Source: Yinghuangia soli
Lineage (GTDB): Bacteria; Actinomycetota; Actinomycetes; Streptomycetales; Streptomycetaceae
Direction of reading: 5' to 3'
Assembly: GCF_021502675.1 (NCBI RefSeq)
Contig: NZ_JAKFHA010000012.1
Span: forward strand, 62,001 to 126,000
Length of the DNA stretch: 64,000 nucleotides
Under the pieces are notes generated by a model. That model did not search any database. It saw only the letters and a program-made list of their open reading frames with translations, and was not told the DNA's origin. A program made the position numbers and the translations under genes. The first letter of the stretch is position 1; the number at the start of each line of letters is the position of its first letter. Positions 62,779 through 64,000 of this stretch are shown here, one piece after another.

Positions 62779-64000
62779 ATGACAACGGTGGGGGACATTC
62801 TGGTGATCGGTGCCGGTCCCGGCGGGGTCGCAGCCGGCGCGTGGCTACGCCGCGCGGGGTTCGACTTCCTGGTGCTGGAGCGTGGGTCCGAGGTCGGCGG
62901 GACCTGGCGCGACAACAACTACCCAGGCTGTGCATGTGACATCGCGGCCTCGCTGTACTGCTTCTCGTTCGCGCCGAATCCGGACTGGAAGCGCGCCTAC
63001 GCCGAACAACCCGAGCTCCGCGACTACTTGCAGCGGACCGCGGACGAGTTCGACGTGACACGCTCGATACGCTTCAACGAGGAAGTGAAGTCCGCCCGTT
63101 GGGACGGACAGGCCTGGCAGGTCGAGTCCACCGGCGGTTCGTACACCGCCCGTGTGCTGGTCACCGCCACCGGGCCGTGGAGCGCCCCGCTCGTCCCGGA
63201 CCTCCCCGGGCTCGACCAATTCCCCGGCGCGGTCTTCCATTCCGCGCAGTGGGACCACGACTTCGACCTCAAGGGAAAGCGCGTCGCGGTCATCGGCACC
63301 GGCGCGTCCTCGGTGCAGTTCCTGCCCCTGGTGCAGCCCGAGGTGGAGAAGCTCCACCTCTTCCAGCGCACCGCGCCGTGGATCATTCCGAAGACCGACT
63401 ATGCCCTGTCCGAATTCGAACGCAAGATGTACCGCAAGTACCCCGGGGCCCTGAAGGCAATGCGCAAGACGCAACTCGGCATCCTGGAATCCCTGGGCTT
63501 CTTCTTCCGCCACCCGAAGGCGATGCCGGCACTCCAGAAGCTCGCGCTCTGGAATATCCGACGCGGCGTCAAGGACAAGGCACTCCGGGAGATCCTGACA
63601 CCGAACTTCATCATGGGCTGCCGGCGCGTGCTGTTGTCCAACACCTACTACCCGGCGGTCGCCTCGGACAACGTCGAGGTCATCCCGCAGGAGCTGGTCC
63701 GCATCGAGGGCAGCAAGGTGATCGGCGCGGACGGCACCGCCCGCGAGGTGGACGCGATCCTGTTCGGCACCGGCTTCCACTACAGCGACCCGCCGATCGC
63801 GGGCAAGATCCGCGACGAGAAGGGCCGCACGCTCGAAGAGATGTGGGAGGGCAGCCCGCAGGCCTACCTCGGCACCAACGTGCACGGCTACCCGAACCTG
63901 TTCATGCTGCTCGGCCCCAACATGGGTTCCGGTACGGGCTCGGCGATCGCGGGCATAGAGGCCCAGGTCCGCTACGCCCTCAGCGCGCTCACCACGATGC
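62779..64000 (+). CDS. Baeyer-Villiger-type flavin monooxygenase, 3' end outside window
   Basis: 407 codons visible. FAD site VIGAGPGGVAAG (9-20), GGTWRDNNYPGCACD (40-54), the Baeyer-Villiger fingerprint FPGAVFHSAQW (148-158, FxGxxxHxxxW), and NADPH site VIGTGASSVQ (171-180). A later ATG-like motif DAILFGTGF is the second family signature. It inserts oxygen next to a ketone; the substrate is unknown, but neighbours (VOC, hydrolase, SDRs, FAD dehydrogenase) suggest cyclic ketone catabolism. Frame is open to the last base. Confidence 0.94.
   Translation, partial: MTTVGDILVIGAGPGGVAAGAWLRRAGFDFLVLERGSEVGGTWRDNNYPGCACDIAASLYCFSFAPNPDWKRAYAEQPELRDYLQRTADEFDVTRSIRFNEEVKSARWDGQAWQVESTGGSYTARVLVTATGPWSAPLVPDLPGLDQFPGAVFHSAQWDHDFDLKGKRVAVIGTGASSVQFLPLVQPEVEKLHLFQRTAPWIIPKTDYALSEFERKMYRKYPGALKAMRKTQLGILESLGFFFRHPKAMPALQKLALWNIRRGVKDKALREILTPNFIMGCRRVLLSNTYYPAVASDNVEVIPQELVRIEGSKVIGADGTAREVDAILFGTGFHYSDPPIAGKIRDEKGRTLEEMWEGSPQAYLGTNVHGYPNLFMLLGPNMGSGTGSAIAGIEAQVRYALSALTTM

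Overview
The window is about 73% G+C with dense codon bias, ATGA/GTGA stop-start overlaps, many GTG starts and a geosmin synthase, so it comes from a filamentous actinomycete of the Streptomyces/Kitasatospora/Yinghuangia type (family-level inference from content, not from a marker gene). I see no rRNA, tRNA, CRISPR array, insertion sequence or integrase. The window opens inside a geosmin synthase and closes inside a Baeyer-Villiger-type flavin monooxygenase.

Layout. 0-5.4 kb: geosmin synthase, then matAB, the pair that makes the poly-N-acetylglucosamine-type mycelial adhesin. 5.5-7.4 kb: a metal-receptor-like protein and an unknown. 7.4-13.2 kb: an ABC exporter operon (two permeases, one ATPase) divergent from a histidine kinase/response regulator pair whose junction is a ladder of tiny coupled cistrons. 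13.4-16.5 kb: a dehydrogenase fused to a carboxymuconolactone-decarboxylase domain, then an SDR divergent from its TetR with a striking operator. 16.6-25.2 kb: housekeeping and unknown genes (small basic protein, START-domain protein, secreted protein, family-A DNA polymerase without 5' nuclease, metallophosphoesterase, YjbR protein, OYE-type flavoenzyme, alpha/beta hydrolase). 25.4-32.8 kb: HelD/HelR RNA polymerase motor, a PMT-type membrane glycosyltransferase, epoxide hydrolase and PhoD phosphatase.

33-40.2 kb is the most unusual block. A leftward operon (SDR, SDR, cysD, cysN, marR) and a rightward one (sulfotransferase, DUF1214-type protein) diverge from a single near-perfect 36-bp palindrome that reads as a promoter on both strands. 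I read it as a substrate-induced sulfation module with its own ATP sulfurylase. 40.7-46.6 kb is an aerobic benzoyl-CoA epoxidation (box) operon, boxC-boxB-benzoate:CoA ligase, divergent from a PaaX-family regulator. The reductase gene boxA is not in the window.

47-56.6 kb holds arginine deiminase with its antiporter, an acyl-CoA dehydrogenase/TetR pair, an HdeD-like membrane protein next to a YdeP-type molybdoenzyme (relatives of both, and arginine deiminase, are tied to acid resistance elsewhere), and a thioredoxin-like protein with a CXC motif. 56.8-64 kb is catabolic: TetR-FAD dehydrogenase-SDR as one coupled operon, an NAD(P)-binding epimerase-like protein, a VOC extradiol-type protein coupled to an alpha/beta hydrolase, and the Baeyer-Villiger-type monooxygenase.

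Two themes recur. Short tandem duplications (10-17 bp units) lie in at least eight places, several on start or stop codons. Several genes have a -10-like hexamer 6-8 nt before the start codon and no Shine-Dalgarno sequence, which predicts leaderless mRNAs.
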